Below are positions 32,195-42,808 of a DNA stretch of 64,000 nt, piece after piece. The DNA is from Spirochaetales bacterium (GTDB lineage: Bacteria; Spirochaetota; Spirochaetia; JC444; Marispirochaetaceae), in contig JAFGQL010000011.1 of the NCBI GenBank assembly GCA_016935695.1, positions 1-64,000 on the forward strand. The letters run 5' to 3'. The notes beneath the pieces were generated by a model. That model saw only the letters and a program-made list of their open reading frames with translations, was not told where the DNA came from and did no database searches. The stretch's first letter is position 1, and each line of letters begins with the position of its first letter. A program made the position numbers and the translations under genes.

Positions 32195-32962
32195 TTATGT
32201 TGGTTTCCGGGACATTTTAGCTACAAAATGGTAGGTTTTTCGGTTCTGATACATACCAAGGGACAGCATCAGGGTAAAGGATTCCGGGCCCTCCCGCCTG
32301 TATGACCCATATTGAGGTGAACAGGCAGTGCAATCCTCATCAGTAAAGACAGTTGTGATTCCGGCTTCAGCCAATATATGCCTATTCACTTCTTTCAGAT
32401 CAAGGAACCACTGCCCGTTCACGGATACAGCGGCTTTCGGCCCGAAATCCTCACTGAACGTACAGGCCCGCTTTTCATCCACATTGTAACAACAACGGCC
32501 GATCCCCGGCCCTATAAAAGCAAAGAATTCCCGGGCGGGACAGCCCGACGCATCCCTAAGCAGCTTTAGGCCTTTTACAACAATGCCCGTGCCTTTCCAG
32601 CCCGAGTGGAAAGCGCCAAAACATTTCTGTACGGGATGAAAAATAAACACCGGCAGACAATCTGCCGAGGTAATACCAAGAACGTGGCCGCCTTCACGAT
32701 CGACCACACCGTCAGCCTCGGCGCCATCATGCCACATAGAGGCACTGATCACCTTACGTGAATGGATCTGACGCAGGCTTATCACCGCCGCCGCGTCTAT
32801 ACCAGCCGCGCGGTAGAATTCAGACCGGGAAGGCTCGGCAACCGACCTTCCCATGTTGCCAGCCTTCACATTGGACATATACACGGTAAAATCAGTATCC
32901 GGGAAACAGTAGCGTGAATACAGGTCGGCGGATTTTTTTTCAAAGAAATTTCTTTGTCCCAT
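32195..32962 (-). CDS. pgeF: Multicopper-oxidase-like (PgeF/YfiH, DUF152) purine nucleoside phosphorylase family
   Basis: LGITSADCLPVFI, GAFHSGWKGTGIVVKG, FIGPGIGRCCYNVD. Confidence 0.88.
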   Translation of the reverse strand: MGQRNFFEKKSADLYSRYCFPDTDFTVYMSNVKAGNMGRSVAEPSRSEFYRAAGIDAAAVISLRQIHSRKVISASMWHDGAEADGVVDREGGHVLGITSADCLPVFIFHPVQKCFGAFHSGWKGTGIVVKGLKLLRDASGCPAREFFAFIGPGIGRCCYNVDEKRACTFSEDFGPKAAVSVNGQWFLDLKEVNRHILAEAGITTVFTDEDCTACSPQYGSYRREGPESFTLMLSLGMYQNRKTYHFVAKMSRKPT

Positions 32963-34680
32963 TATCTACCATTCGCGTCTTTTTCTTCAATGTTTTTAAG
33001 ATCATGAAACACACCGATGAAATTCGTCAAATCATCCAGGAGCGCCTTCAAACGGCGGATAAACTGCTGGTTTTCTTTACCGCCTATATAGCCCAGATTG
33101 GAAAGAGTGTCAAAACGCCCACCCTTTTCTCCAAACAAAATGCCATTCAGCACATTTATAAGCAGATGAAAATATGTGGCAGCATCTGTAAGCACCTTGG
33201 CGACGTCCCTGTCAAACCTTCCCAGTACCGATTTTTTTTTGCGTACGGCAAGGGCCTGGGGGATCGGTTCGCGGTCAATCTTTTCAATTTCTGCTCCGTA
33301 ACGGCCGTCTGATCTGAGCATAAGAAAAAGGTTCTGAATCTGTGCCTCCAATGCGCTGCACCCGCTGAACCCTTCAGAGAAATCCTGGGAATTCTGCTCC
33401 TTGTAAAACTCACCGTCTATGAGTATGCGCTTAAGTTGATTATGCATGGAAAGCTGATATTCCCTTTTCAGAAACTCAAGTAAAAAGGCCAGGGTTTTTT
33501 CATAGGCCACAGGTGAACCGAAGGCGGTTTTTGAATAGTAAGGGACCGAAACCACGGAACTCTGATGAATGAGATGAGCTGCTTTGGCCAAAACTTCTTT
33601 TTTCATAAGGCGAAGGAGATACTGCTTCAGGTTCTTTTCCAGCCGGGCCATCCAGAACTGCCGGTATAAAGAAAACCAGTCTTCTCCCGAGGTAATATTT
33701 CTCGGAAAGAAATTCAGGTCATCGGCAATAAGCGCATATATTTTTATAAGAGGAACCTCGGTATTGAAGCTTCGCAGAAAGCCCATCGCTTCCCTGGTCT
33801 TTTCTATCCAGCCCTTCAGATCTGATTCCAGAGGATATTGTTCGTCCTCCATATCCTTAACATGGGCAAAAAGAAACAGCCCCTCAAGGAGCACGACCCT
33901 CGGTCTGTGTTCAAGGCTGAAAATAATATTTATCACATCAAGGAGAACCGGTTGAATAGTCTCAAAGGAGGCGCCTCCGTCCCTGCCTTTTTCTTTCAGC
34001 AGCAAAATACGTTCATAAGGATACAGGGCAAACTCTCTGAGCGCCGACACCACCCTGGCGTGGTAATACATATTCTGTCGGTCAACCGGATCCATTTCTT
34101 CCAGAATCATTTCCAGCGTGTTTTCTATTTCCTGGCGTAGTATGCCCTCTTCCATGGTATTCCTGCGGACGGAGGCCCGTCCGGGATCACATTCAGCGAG
34201 GATACGCTGGGAAAGGGCCGGGGCCTCGATATCTGCCAGAAATGCGTAAAAATCGCCTCTTCCTTTTTGGATCAGCTCCTTGAAAGGCATAATGAACACA
34301 GAGGCCCTGCTTTGAAGTTCTTCTACTTTCCTGAAAAAACCGGGAAGTACTTTCTTGTTTTTATAGTCGATCATGCCCGGTACCGCATCTTCTATCTCCC
34401 GGGCGAAACGTTTGCACACCAGTTCTTCCACAAGAATAAGACGATCTCTGGAGAAAAAAAGCATCTTTATGAAGATAAGGAATTTCTCAAAAACCGAAAG
34501 GTGACTATATATCCGCTCCAGGTTCGGCTGCTCATAATTACGTTCATGAAGGGGCTCAGCGGAATCAACATAGGAGCTCCGGATTTTATCAAGAAGGTCG
34601 ATACGCTCCTCTTTGGATAAGCGGGCGGCAAGATCATCAAAGGTCTGTCCCATAGCCTCTATTGTAGAGTCACTTCTCAT
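32962..34680 (-). CDS. Conserved uncharacterised protein (looks spirochaete-specific)
   Basis: 572-aa continuous ORF with codon-like composition, ATGA-type overlap with pgeF; no recognised domain. Confidence 0.7.
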   Translation of the reverse strand: MRSDSTIEAMGQTFDDLAARLSKEERIDLLDKIRSSYVDSAEPLHERNYEQPNLERIYSHLSVFEKFLIFIKMLFFSRDRLILVEELVCKRFAREIEDAVPGMIDYKNKKVLPGFFRKVEELQSRASVFIMPFKELIQKGRGDFYAFLADIEAPALSQRILAECDPGRASVRRNTMEEGILRQEIENTLEMILEEMDPVDRQNMYYHARVVSALREFALYPYERILLLKEKGRDGGASFETIQPVLLDVINIIFSLEHRPRVVLLEGLFLFAHVKDMEDEQYPLESDLKGWIEKTREAMGFLRSFNTEVPLIKIYALIADDLNFFPRNITSGEDWFSLYRQFWMARLEKNLKQYLLRLMKKEVLAKAAHLIHQSSVVSVPYYSKTAFGSPVAYEKTLAFLLEFLKREYQLSMHNQLKRILIDGEFYKEQNSQDFSEGFSGCSALEAQIQNLFLMLRSDGRYGAEIEKIDREPIPQALAVRKKKSVLGRFDRDVAKVLTDAATYFHLLINVLNGILFGEKGGRFDTLSNLGYIGGKENQQFIRRLKALLDDLTNFIGVFHDLKNIEEKDANGR

Positions 34681-34766
34681 GCAGGGTCAAGAATTATCGT
34701 GAGCACATCCCTTTTCTTGAGTACCCTTCGGGCTTTCTCCCCGCTCGTCTTTTAAACTAAAAACAG

Positions 34767-34795
34767 TTGACATCGGAACGCAAATCGGACATATT
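34767..34795 (+). promoter_or_regulatory. Promoter of cimA leader transcript
   Basis: TTGACA (34767-34772), N17, CATATT (34790-34795); predicted +1 about 34802. Confidence 0.5.
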
Positions 34796-34803
34796 TTACT
34801 CAA

Positions 34804-34878
34804 ATGAATTGTATGAATGCAATTTCAATGATTATTCTTCCCATTATTATACCCGCTATAAAGAGGTCGGAAGGATAA
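34804..34878 (+). CDS. Ile-rich attenuator leader peptide MNCMNAISMIILPIIIPAIKRSEG
   Basis: 24 codons with 7 Ile, immediately upstream of an intrinsic terminator and cimA; not in ORF track because of size. Confidence 0.75.
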   Translation: MNCMNAISMIILPIIIPAIKRSEG

Positions 34879-34897
34879 CAGTGTCGCCATAGAGCAG

Positions 34898-34931
34898 ACC
34901 GCTCATCCTTCTGGATGAGCGGTTTTTTTTT
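34898..34931 (+). terminator. Intrinsic terminator/attenuator in cimA leader
   Basis: ACCGCTCATCC-TTCT-GGATGAGCGGT, 11-bp perfect stem plus a 9-T run (34923-34931). Confidence 0.9.
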
Positions 34932-34974
34932 GGCAGAAAGAGGAATCTGGACATCACATGAAAAAGGACAGGAT

Positions 34975-36555
34975 ATGAACGCTACAAAAATTGAAATCTA
35001 CGACACTACACTTCGAGACGGGATGCAAGGCATAGAGATCAATTTCACTCTCAAGGACAAACTGGAAATAACCCACAAGCTGGATGATATGGGTATTGAT
35101 TACATAGAAGGCGGCTTTCCGCTGGCAAATGATAAGGAAGAAGCTTTTTTTAACCAGATGAAAAAAGAAACCCTCAGCCATGCAAAACTTGTCGCTTTCG
35201 GATCCACCAGAAAACCCGGCGGGAAAGCACAACAGGATGCCCATATTCAGGCACTGCTGAATGCAGAAACCCAGGCAGTGATCGTGGTCGGAAAAACCTG
35301 GCTTGAGCATGTAGAAAAGGTCCTGGGGACACATCCAGAGGAAAACCTTGAAATGATTCATGACTCAATATCATATCTCAGCGCTGAAGGGCGGGAAGTA
35401 CTTTTTGATCTTGAACACTTTTTTGACGGATTTAAGGATAATACCGATTACGCGCTCAAGGTGCTGCAGACCGCCACAGATGCCGGCGCCAAAACCCTTG
35501 TTCTCTGCGACACCAACGGCGGAACCCTCCCCAATGAAGTTACCACTATAGTAGGAAGCCTCAGCGGCAGGGGACTCGCATCAATCGGCGTTCATTTCCA
35601 CAATGACTGCGGTGTCGCCGTAGCCAATTCCCTCCTGGGTATTTATTCCGGGGCCCTGCAGGTCCAAGGAACCATCAATGGGTGGGGAGAACGCTGCGGC
35701 AACGCAAATCTCTGCGCCATAATCCCGAACATCTGCCTGAAAACAAAAGAGTATACAGCCAATGTCGCGGCCAACCTGTCTCAGCTCACCGCCCTTTCCC
35801 GTTTTGTCGCCGAGAAGGCGAATATCATTCCGGAAAAACGGCAACCCTATGTGGGAGAAGCAGCCTTCAGTCATAAAGCCGGACAGCATGCCGATGTCAT
35901 CGCGAAAGCCCCTCAACTGATGGAGCATATTTCCGGAAGCCTGGTCGGCAACACCCGTCGCATTCTGCTTTCAGAACTGGCCGGAAAATCGACAATTGTG
36001 GAAAAGTTGGAAAAATACGGTACTTTCGATAAAAAAAGCACTCAGGTTGATCAGCTGATCTCCCTGCTGAAAGAGAAGGAAAACGCTGGGTATGAATATG
36101 AAGCAGCGGAAGCGTCCTTTGATTTGTTGATAAGGAAAATTCTCGGTAAATACGTTCCGCTCGTCGAATTGAATAATTACCATTTAGAATCGTTCAAAAC
36201 CGGCAACACCCTGTCCAAGACAGTTGGGCGGCTGTTTCTTACTACATCCGACAATCAGGTGATGGGAGCCGGTGTGGGAGTCGGTCCGGTTGAAACCCTC
36301 GACCAGGCATTAAGGGATGCCGTTAAACCTTTTCACCCGTTTATTGATTCCATAAGCCTCATCGATTACAAGGTACGTGTCCTTAATCCGGAAGAAGCAG
36401 CGGCTTCTAAAGTGCGGGTTTTTATAACCAGTACCGACCATCAATCCAATTCCTGGGACACCGTCGGTGTAAGCGAAAACATTGTTGAAGCATCCTGGGA
36501 AGCAATTGTTGAAAGTTTTGAATATTATTACAACAATTTTGTGATTCCTCAGTAA
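34975..36555 (+). CDS. cimA: (R)-citramalate synthase; start set at MNATKIEIYDTTLRDG
   Basis: IYDTTLRDGMQG, HFHNDCGVAVANSLLG, GWGERCGNANLCAIIPN, SHKAGQHADVI, LeuA-type C-terminal domain. Confidence 0.92.
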   Translation: MNATKIEIYDTTLRDGMQGIEINFTLKDKLEITHKLDDMGIDYIEGGFPLANDKEEAFFNQMKKETLSHAKLVAFGSTRKPGGKAQQDAHIQALLNAETQAVIVVGKTWLEHVEKVLGTHPEENLEMIHDSISYLSAEGREVLFDLEHFFDGFKDNTDYALKVLQTATDAGAKTLVLCDTNGGTLPNEVTTIVGSLSGRGLASIGVHFHNDCGVAVANSLLGIYSGALQVQGTINGWGERCGNANLCAIIPNICLKTKEYTANVAANLSQLTALSRFVAEKANIIPEKRQPYVGEAAFSHKAGQHADVIAKAPQLMEHISGSLVGNTRRILLSELAGKSTIVEKLEKYGTFDKKSTQVDQLISLLKEKENAGYEYEAAEASFDLLIRKILGKYVPLVELNNYHLESFKTGNTLSKTVGRLFLTTSDNQVMGAGVGVGPVETLDQALRDAVKPFHPFIDSISLIDYKVRVLNPEEAAASKVRVFITSTDHQSNSWDTVGVSENIVEASWEAIVESFEYYYNNFVIPQ

Positions 36556-36562
36556 TAGACAA

Positions 36563-36592
36563 AAGCCTCCCGAAACCGGGAGGCTTTTTTTT
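36563..36592. terminator. Bidirectional intrinsic terminator between cimA and carB
   Basis: AAGCCTCCCG-AAAC-CGGGAGGCTT followed by T8; A-run on the other side. Confidence 0.85.
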
Positions 36593-36629
36593 GCATTCTG
36601 AAACCTATAACACTTTTTATGCAGCTTTA

Positions 36630-39600
36630 TTAAGTGAAGTTTCCGGCAGGAAGAGGGCGTACAAGATATTCGCCTTTACTCAGATAGCTGATTCCCTGTA
36701 CCGCAGCCCAGGCAGCGGAACTTGTCGTCGTATAGGGAATTTTACGCTTGACGGCTTCTATCCGCATATCATGATCACCATGCTGAGCATTCGGTCCGAG
36801 GGGTGTGTTAATGACAAGCTGTATTTTTCCTGCACGCATATGATCAATAACATTCGGTCTTCCCTCATGCATCTTCAGTACCACCTCAGCAAGAATACCT
36901 TTGGAAAAAAGATACTGTGCCGTTCCACGGGTTGCAGATATGCTGAAACCCAATTCTTTCAGTTCCCGTGCTATCGGCAGAACTGTTTCCCTGTCATTTT
37001 CATTTACCGAAATAAACGCCGTTCCAGTGGTAGGCAGCATACTGCCTACTGCGGCCTGGGCTTTGGCAAAGGCTTCGCCAAGACTATCCCCGGTGCCGAT
37101 AACCTCTCCTGTTGACCGCATTTCAGGACCGAGGACCGGATCTACCGTTGAAAAACGGTCAAAGGAAAACATTGCCTCTTTCACAGCCCAGCCGGTCAGG
37201 CACTCCCCTGCTCCGATACCGTTTTTTGTCAATCCCTGATCTTCCAGGGAGGTCCCTTCCCACAAGCAGACCGCCGCCTTTATGAGGTTTATTCCGCTTG
37301 CCTTGGAAAGAAAGGGTACTGTCCTCGATGCCCGCGGATTCACCTCAAGCACATACAGCACATCATCTTTGACTGCAAACTGTATGTTGATGAAACCCTG
37401 AACATTGATTTCTCTGGATATCCGGCATACCGCATCCTTCATTTCTTCCAGAATGCGCTCGTTTGATTTATACGGAGGGAACACGCAGGCACTGTCTCCC
37501 GAATGCACCCCGGCGGCTTCTATATGCTGCATGATGCCCGCTACATAGACGTTTTTGCCGTCGCTGACAGCGTCCAGGTCATATTCAAATGCGTCTTCCA
37601 GAAATTGGTCCACCAAAACCGGACGATCCGTACTCATTGGAACGTCTTTTTTAAGAAACTCGTCCAGCTCAGACCTTGAATAAGCAATGAACATGCTGCG
37701 TCCGCCAAGGACAAAACTGGGCCGTAAAAGGACCGGATAGCCGATCTCTTCCGAGTACTTAACCACCTCTTCTGCAGTGCCCGCCATCCTGTTTTCCGGC
37801 TGACGCAGACCAAGCTTTTTCAAAAGAGCGGTGAACAGGCCGCGGTCTTCGGCATCATAAATACTCTGCACCGATGTCCCTATAATACGTGCCCCTGCTT
37901 CTTCCAGTTCCCTGGCCATATTCAAGGGCGTCTGACCGCCAAGCTGGACAAGGACATCTTTCACCTTTTCCTTTTCCATTATGGCTTTTACGTGTTCAGG
38001 AACAAGGGGTTCGATGTACAGACGGTCGCTGATATTAAAATCCGTTGAAACCGTTTCTGGATTAGAATTGACAATGATGGTTTTTACCCCTTCCTCCCGA
38101 TACCCCAGTGAAGCAAGAGTACAGCAGGTATCAAATTCAAGGCCCTGACCTATACGGTTCGGGCCGGATGCCAAAATAATGACCGCTTTACCCGTTGAAG
38201 GCCCTCCTTCGTCAATTTCACCGTAGGTAGAATAAAAATACGGGGTCTGGGCAGAAAACTCACCCGAACAGGTATCGACAAAATGGTAGGAAGGAATAAT
38301 GTTCCATTCTTTACGGTGCATTTCTATTTCACTCTCGGTTTTTCCGCACAGTGTTGAAATACGTTTATCTGAAAGGCCATAACGCTTTGCTTCCAAAAGC
38401 AGGTCCCTCGTCAAGGTTTCGCTCTCAAGCCGTTCCTCAAGATGTATCTGATCGAGCATCTGATAGAGAAACCAGTGATCAAAATGGGTCTTTCTATACA
38501 GTTCCTTGATGGCCCTTTCACCTTCCCGCTTTAAAACCGTATACGTTGCGAACATTTTCTTTGGATGCATGGTCGTAAGCATTTTATCAAGACCATCATA
38601 GCCGATATTCAGCTCCTGCAGACCTTCAAAACCAAGCTCAGCCGAACGCAAGGCCTTGTTGAGGGCTTCCATACACGTCCGCCCGAGGGCAAGGGATTCA
38701 CCTACGGATTTCATCTGGGTTCCGAGGGTGTCGTACCCCTTGGGAAATTTCTCTATCTCAAAGCGGGGAACCTTTACCGCTACATAATCAAGGGATGGTT
38801 CAAAACAGGAAACGGTTTTACCGGTGATTTCATTGATGATCTCATCCAGAGTGAAGCCGACTGCGAGTTTCGCCGAACTGCGGGCGATGGGAAATCCGGT
38901 GGCTTTACTGGCCAAAGCCGAGGAACGGGAAACGCGGGGATTCATTTCAATTATAACCATGCGACCTGTATCGGGCTTGACCGCGAACTGAACGTTGGAC
39001 CCGCCGCAATCAACTCCGACAGCCCTGAGGGTCTCAAGAGCGGCTGTCCGCATGATCTGATACTCACGATCACTTAAGGTCTGTATGGGGGCAATTGTTA
39101 TGGAATCTCCCGTGTGGACGCCCATAGGGTCTATGTTCTCTATGGAACAGATAATGACAGCGTTATCGGCTTTGTCCCGCATGACCTCCATTTCAAATTC
39201 TTTCCATCCGATGAGGGACTCTTCTATAAGGGCTTCATGAACAGGGCTCTCCAACAGGGCACGCTCAACGAGAGTTTCCACTTCGTCATGGGTGTAAGCG
39301 ATGCTGCCGCCGGCGCCTCCTAACGTAAACGAAGGTCTGATAACCAAAGGAAGACCGACTTCCTTTTCCAGTTCCAATGCGCCCTCTATATCTTTGGTAA
39401 CAACCGAACGCGGAGTATCAAGTCCTATTGAAGCGGATATTTCCTTGAAAAGACCGCGGTCTTCTGCCACCCGTATTGCTGTAACGCTTGCACCTATCAG
39501 CTCGACATTAAATTCGTCCAGGACTCCCGCGTCATACAGTTCAAGACTCAAGTTAAGGCCGGTCTGCCCTCCCATGGTTGGTAACAGGGCGTCAGGCCTT

Positions 39601-39842
39601 TCCTGCCGGATAATTTCCCGAATGTAGGGCACTTTCAACGGCTCTGTATAGATCCTGTCGGCTATGCCTGGTGTAGTCATGACCGTTGCGGGGTTAGGGT
39701 TTGCCAAAATGACTTCATACCCTTCTTCTTTTAACGCCTTTACCGCCTGCACTCCCGAATAGTCGAATTCACAGGCTTGCCCGATAACAATAGGGCCTGA
39801 ACCAATAATTAGTATTTTCTTTATGTCCTTTCTTGCGGGCAT
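36630..39842 (-). CDS. carB: Carbamoyl-phosphate synthase large subunit; start set at [11 protein letters not shown]
   Basis: [32 protein letters not shown], duplicated ATP-grasp halves. Confidence 0.98.
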   Translation of the reverse strand: MPARKDIKKILIIGSGPIVIGQACEFDYSGVQAVKALKEEGYEVILANPNPATVMTTPGIADRIYTEPLKVPYIREIIRQERPDALLPTMGGQTGLNLSLELYDAGVLDEFNVELIGASVTAIRVAEDRGLFKEISASIGLDTPRSVVTKDIEGALELEKEVGLPLVIRPSFTLGGAGGSIAYTHDEVETLVERALLESPVHEALIEESLIGWKEFEMEVMRDKADNAVIICSIENIDPMGVHTGDSITIAPIQTLSDREYQIMRTAALETLRAVGVDCGGSNVQFAVKPDTGRMVIIEMNPRVSRSSALASKATGFPIARSSAKLAVGFTLDEIINEITGKTVSCFEPSLDYVAVKVPRFEIEKFPKGYDTLGTQMKSVGESLALGRTCMEALNKALRSAELGFEGLQELNIGYDGLDKMLTTMHPKKMFATYTVLKREGERAIKELYRKTHFDHWFLYQMLDQIHLEERLESETLTRDLLLEAKRYGLSDKRISTLCGKTESEIEMHRKEWNIIPSYHFVDTCSGEFSAQTPYFYSTYGEIDEGGPSTGKAVIILASGPNRIGQGLEFDTCCTLASLGYREEGVKTIIVNSNPETVSTDFNISDRLYIEPLVPEHVKAIMEKEKVKDVLVQLGGQTPLNMARELEEAGARIIGTSVQSIYDAEDRGLFTALLKKLGLRQPENRMAGTAEEVVKYSEEIGYPVLLRPSFVLGGRSMFIAYSRSELDEFLKKDVPMSTDRPVLVDQFLEDAFEYDLDAVSDGKNVYVAGIMQHIEAAGVHSGDSACVFPPYKSNERILEEMKDAVCRISREINVQGFINIQFAVKDDVLYVLEVNPRASRTVPFLSKASGINLIKAAVCLWEGTSLEDQGLTKNGIGAGECLTGWAVKEAMFSFDRFSTVDPVLGPEMRSTGEVIGTGDSLGEAFAKAQAAVGSMLPTTGTAFISVNENDRETVLPIARELKELGFSISATRGTAQYLFSKGILAEVVLKMHEGRPNVIDHMRAGKIQLVINTPLGPNAQHGDHDMRIEAVKRKIPYTTTSSAAWAAVQGISYLSKGEYLVRPLPAGNFT

Positions 39843-39858
39843 CAGTATCTCCTTGATG

Positions 39859-41019
39859 TCATACGCCTTGGGAGGCTCGGTCGATAAACTCCTGAAAAAT
39901 CCATGCCGAATCATGGGGACCCGGTGCCGCTTCTGGATGAAACTGGCACGACATTACTGGCAGGGATTCATGATAGATTCCTTCTACAGAACCGTCGTTA
40001 GCATTGGTAAACCAGACTTTTACCTCTTTCGGAAGACTGGCCTGATCAACAACAAACCCATGGTTTTGACTGGTAACCTGCACTTTTTTGGTACGCTCAT
40101 CACGTACCGGATGGTTGACTCCATGGTGCCCGAATTTCATCTTCATGGTCCTGCCGCCGAGAGCCTGACCAATGAGCTGGTGCCCCAGACAAATCCCGAA
40201 AACCGGAACCTTGCCGATAAGGTTTTTCAGTGTATCGACAACCGGTCCGAGGACAGCCGGGTCTCCAGGTCCGTTCGAAAAAAGCACCCCCTGGGGCTTT
40301 ACTGCAAGGATATCATCTGCCACAGCAGTGTGAGGAAGGACAGTAACCCTGGCATTGCGTTTTGACAGTTCCTCTATGATATTTGCTTTCACCCCGCAAT
40401 CCACAACAACAAAGTGAATGTCACCTTTTTCATTAACAGTATGAGCCGCTGAAGAGCCCACATCCTGTATAAGATTCCGGCCCTCCATGGGGGGGATTTT
40501 ATGTAAAAACGAAAGGACAGAATGAAGTTCCTGGTCATTAAGAGCTGCGGCACCGGGATCGTCAGCTGCGACTATGACACCGTTACAGCTGCCGCCGTCG
40601 CGTAAACGCAGAGTTAGGGCTCTTGTGTCCACCCCGGAAATACCCGGGGTATCCCATTCCTTGAGAAACGCATCAAGCGTAATTCTTCCCTCTGGAACAG
40701 GGCCTGTATACAGACTTCTGACCACAAAACCCATGGCTTTTACACGCGGTAAAGACCTGTCCTCCGGGCCGTTTTCCGACCATTCGTCGTCACATCCGTA
40801 ATTACCGATATGGGGATAGGTCATAACAACGACTTGACCGCTGTAGGAAGGATCGGTGAGTATTTCATGATATCCGCACATGCCGGTATTGAAAACAACC
40901 TCACCGGCACCTTTCGAATCTTCCGTCAAAGCGGCCAGACCGGATACCTTCGGTGCCTGCGCACCGAACTGCTGCCCCGGAAACACGGTCCCATCTGCTA
41001 AAACAAGAAAGCATCTCAT
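39859..41019 (-). CDS. carA: Carbamoyl-phosphate synthase small subunit; start set at [10 protein letters not shown]
   Basis: [42 protein letters not shown]. Confidence 0.96.
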   Translation of the reverse strand: MRCFLVLADGTVFPGQQFGAQAPKVSGLAALTEDSKGAGEVVFNTGMCGYHEILTDPSYSGQVVVMTYPHIGNYGCDDEWSENGPEDRSLPRVKAMGFVVRSLYTGPVPEGRITLDAFLKEWDTPGISGVDTRALTLRLRDGGSCNGVIVAADDPGAAALNDQELHSVLSFLHKIPPMEGRNLIQDVGSSAAHTVNEKGDIHFVVVDCGVKANIIEELSKRNARVTVLPHTAVADDILAVKPQGVLFSNGPGDPAVLGPVVDTLKNLIGKVPVFGICLGHQLIGQALGGRTMKMKFGHHGVNHPVRDERTKKVQVTSQNHGFVVDQASLPKEVKVWFTNANDGSVEGIYHESLPVMSCQFHPEAAPGPHDSAWIFQEFIDRASQGV

Positions 41020-41061
41020 AAGAATATCCTTTTCTCTATCTGTAAGTTTATGCATATTTAA

Positions 41062-41075
41062 TGTATAAATATACA
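41062..41075. promoter_or_regulatory. Palindromic operator-like site upstream of carA
   Basis: TGTATA-AA-TATACA. Confidence 0.4.
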
Positions 41076-41084
41076 GTCTACTTT

Positions 41085-41108
41085 AAAAAAAACCGGCATA
41101 AGCCGGTT
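41085..41108 (-). terminator. Intrinsic terminator between tRNA-Gln and carA
   Basis: Minus strand AACCGGC-TTAT-GCCGGTT followed by a T-run. Confidence 0.85.
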
Positions 41109-41119
41109 ACCACTTCGGA

Positions 41120-41190
41120 CAGCCCGAGAAGGATTTGAACCCTCAAAAACAGAACCAGAATCTGCTGTGTTACCATTACACTATCGGGCT
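41120..41190 (-). tRNA. tRNA-Gln (anticodon CTG)
   Basis: Acceptor AGCCCGA/TCGGGCT; anticodon stem-loop GCAGA-TTCTGGT-TCTGT; GGTTCAAATCC T-arm. Confidence 0.95.
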
Positions 41191-41229
41191 AATACTCGGA
41201 CGAAAACATACTAGAACGACCTGAAATTG

Positions 41230-41766
41230 TCAAGATTCGCTGTTGTAATCAATCAATGTAGAAACCGTATAACCCTGTAACACCTCTGAAAACCGGAGGA
41301 ACGGCAGGCCAATAACCCCGAAAATTCCGCACACCTTTGCGCCGGCCTGTTCAATGATCTCGGCTGACGCTTTCAACGTACCACCTGTCGCGATAAGATC
41401 ATCCACGATCAGAACATTTTCCCCTGGCACCACGTCGGCTTTCTGTACATGTATTTCATCTTCACCGTATTCCAGAGTAAAGCGTTTTGAAATTGTCTCC
41501 CCGGGTAATTTTCCTTTTTTCCGCAAAAGCACGAGAGGCTTGCCCAGCTCTTTTGCAAATGGCGCGGCAAACAAAAAACCCCGGGCTTCCACCGCAGCGA
41601 CCCTGTCCACCGCAGTGTGACCGTAACGTTTTTTCATTTCTTCTATGCAAAACCGGAAAGCTTCAGGATTGGTAAGGATGCTGGTAATGTCGTAAAACAA
41701 TATACCGGGTTTAGGAAAATCAGGTACCTTACGTATTGCATTGTCCAGAAAAGAAGTTGCGCTCAT
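41230..41766 (-). CDS. apt: Adenine phosphoribosyltransferase; start set at MSATSFLDNAIRKVPDFPKPG
   Basis: VAAVEARGFLFAAPFA, VLIVDDLIATGGTLKA; SD GGGAGG. Confidence 0.96.
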   Translation of the reverse strand: MSATSFLDNAIRKVPDFPKPGILFYDITSILTNPEAFRFCIEEMKKRYGHTAVDRVAAVEARGFLFAAPFAKELGKPLVLLRKKGKLPGETISKRFTLEYGEDEIHVQKADVVPGENVLIVDDLIATGGTLKASAEIIEQAGAKVCGIFGVIGLPFLRFSEVLQGYTVSTLIDYNSES

Positions 41767-41794
41767 GAAACCTCCCGCAGTAAAACAGCTTCCA

Positions 41795-42808
41795 TCAGGG
41801 GTAGTTCTTTTTGAACCCCTGAACACGTGACAAAGCGGTAAGCCGGTAATCGTCACGCATTCCGTTTTTCAAATAATGATAACCGATGCCGGCAACCATT
41901 GCGGCGTTATCGGTGCAAAGACCCAAGGAAGGAAAGTATACCTCCCAGTCTTTACGGCCATTGACCGAGCTGCGGAGGTACGAATTCGCAGCCACCCCGC
42001 CTCCTGCTACAATCCGGCGAATTCCTGTATCATCGACTGCCTTTTCTACACGTTTCAGGAGCATATCAATTGCGGCCTTCTGAAAAGATGCAACAATATT
42101 CTCCGTGGTATCAGCCTTCCCTTCCATTCTAAATTGGCTTATCTGGTTGATCACCGCCGTTTTCAGGCCGGAATACGACACATCATACACATGCTGGCCC
42201 TTATGAAGACTCGCATCAGGAAACCGGAAGGCTTCCGCATCACCTTCCTTGCTCATCTTGTCAATGACGACACCGCCTGGATATCCCAACTTATAGTATG
42301 CGGCCACCTTGTCAAAAGCTTCGCCGCAGGCATCATCTATAGTTGTACCCATGACTTCAATATCATCGAATGCGTTTACCCTGGAAATAATCGTGTGGCC
42401 GCCTGATACAAGCAGCCCTATGAAGGGATAGGCAATATCGTGTTCAAGTTGAGGCGCATATAAATGCGCTCTGATATGATCTACGCCAACAAGAGGCAGT
42501 TCCCGTGAAAAAGCAAGACCTTTCGCAAAAGATATACCGACAAGAAGTGCCCCTAGCAGCCCCGGCCGGTTTGTAACTGCGATGCCGTCAACATCATCAA
42601 GAGCAAGTCCTGCCTCATCAAGTGATTCCTTTACGGTTGCGCTTATCCATTCGGTATGGGTCCTTGAGGCAAGCTCGGGAACGACACCGTTATAGGGACG
42701 GTGAATGTCAATCTGACTTGCTACCACGTTGCTCAGGATACGCCTTCCGTCCTGAACAATGGCGGCGCTGCATTCATCACAAGAACTTTCTATCCCCAAG
42801 ATATTCAC
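41795..42808 (-). CDS. tsaD: tRNA N6-adenosine threonylcarbamoyltransferase TsaD
   Basis: MNILGIESSCDECSAAIVQDG, HIRAHLYA, GLLVSGGHTII, VAGGGVAANSYLR. Confidence 0.98.
   Translation of the reverse strand: MNILGIESSCDECSAAIVQDGRRILSNVVASQIDIHRPYNGVVPELASRTHTEWISATVKESLDEAGLALDDVDGIAVTNRPGLLGALLVGISFAKGLAFSRELPLVGVDHIRAHLYAPQLEHDIAYPFIGLLVSGGHTIISRVNAFDDIEVMGTTIDDACGEAFDKVAAYYKLGYPGGVVIDKMSKEGDAEAFRFPDASLHKGQHVYDVSYSGLKTAVINQISQFRMEGKADTTENIVASFQKAAIDMLLKRVEKAVDDTGIRRIVAGGGVAANSYLRSSVNGRKDWEVYFPSLGLCTDNAAMVAGIGYHYLKNGMRDDYRLTALSRVQGFKKNYP

Noticed and set aside
34802-34931. T-box riboswitch in the cimA leader
   Set aside because: No T-box AGGGTGG-type sequence seen; the Ile-rich uORF with stop-codon-positioned antiterminator explains the structure better.
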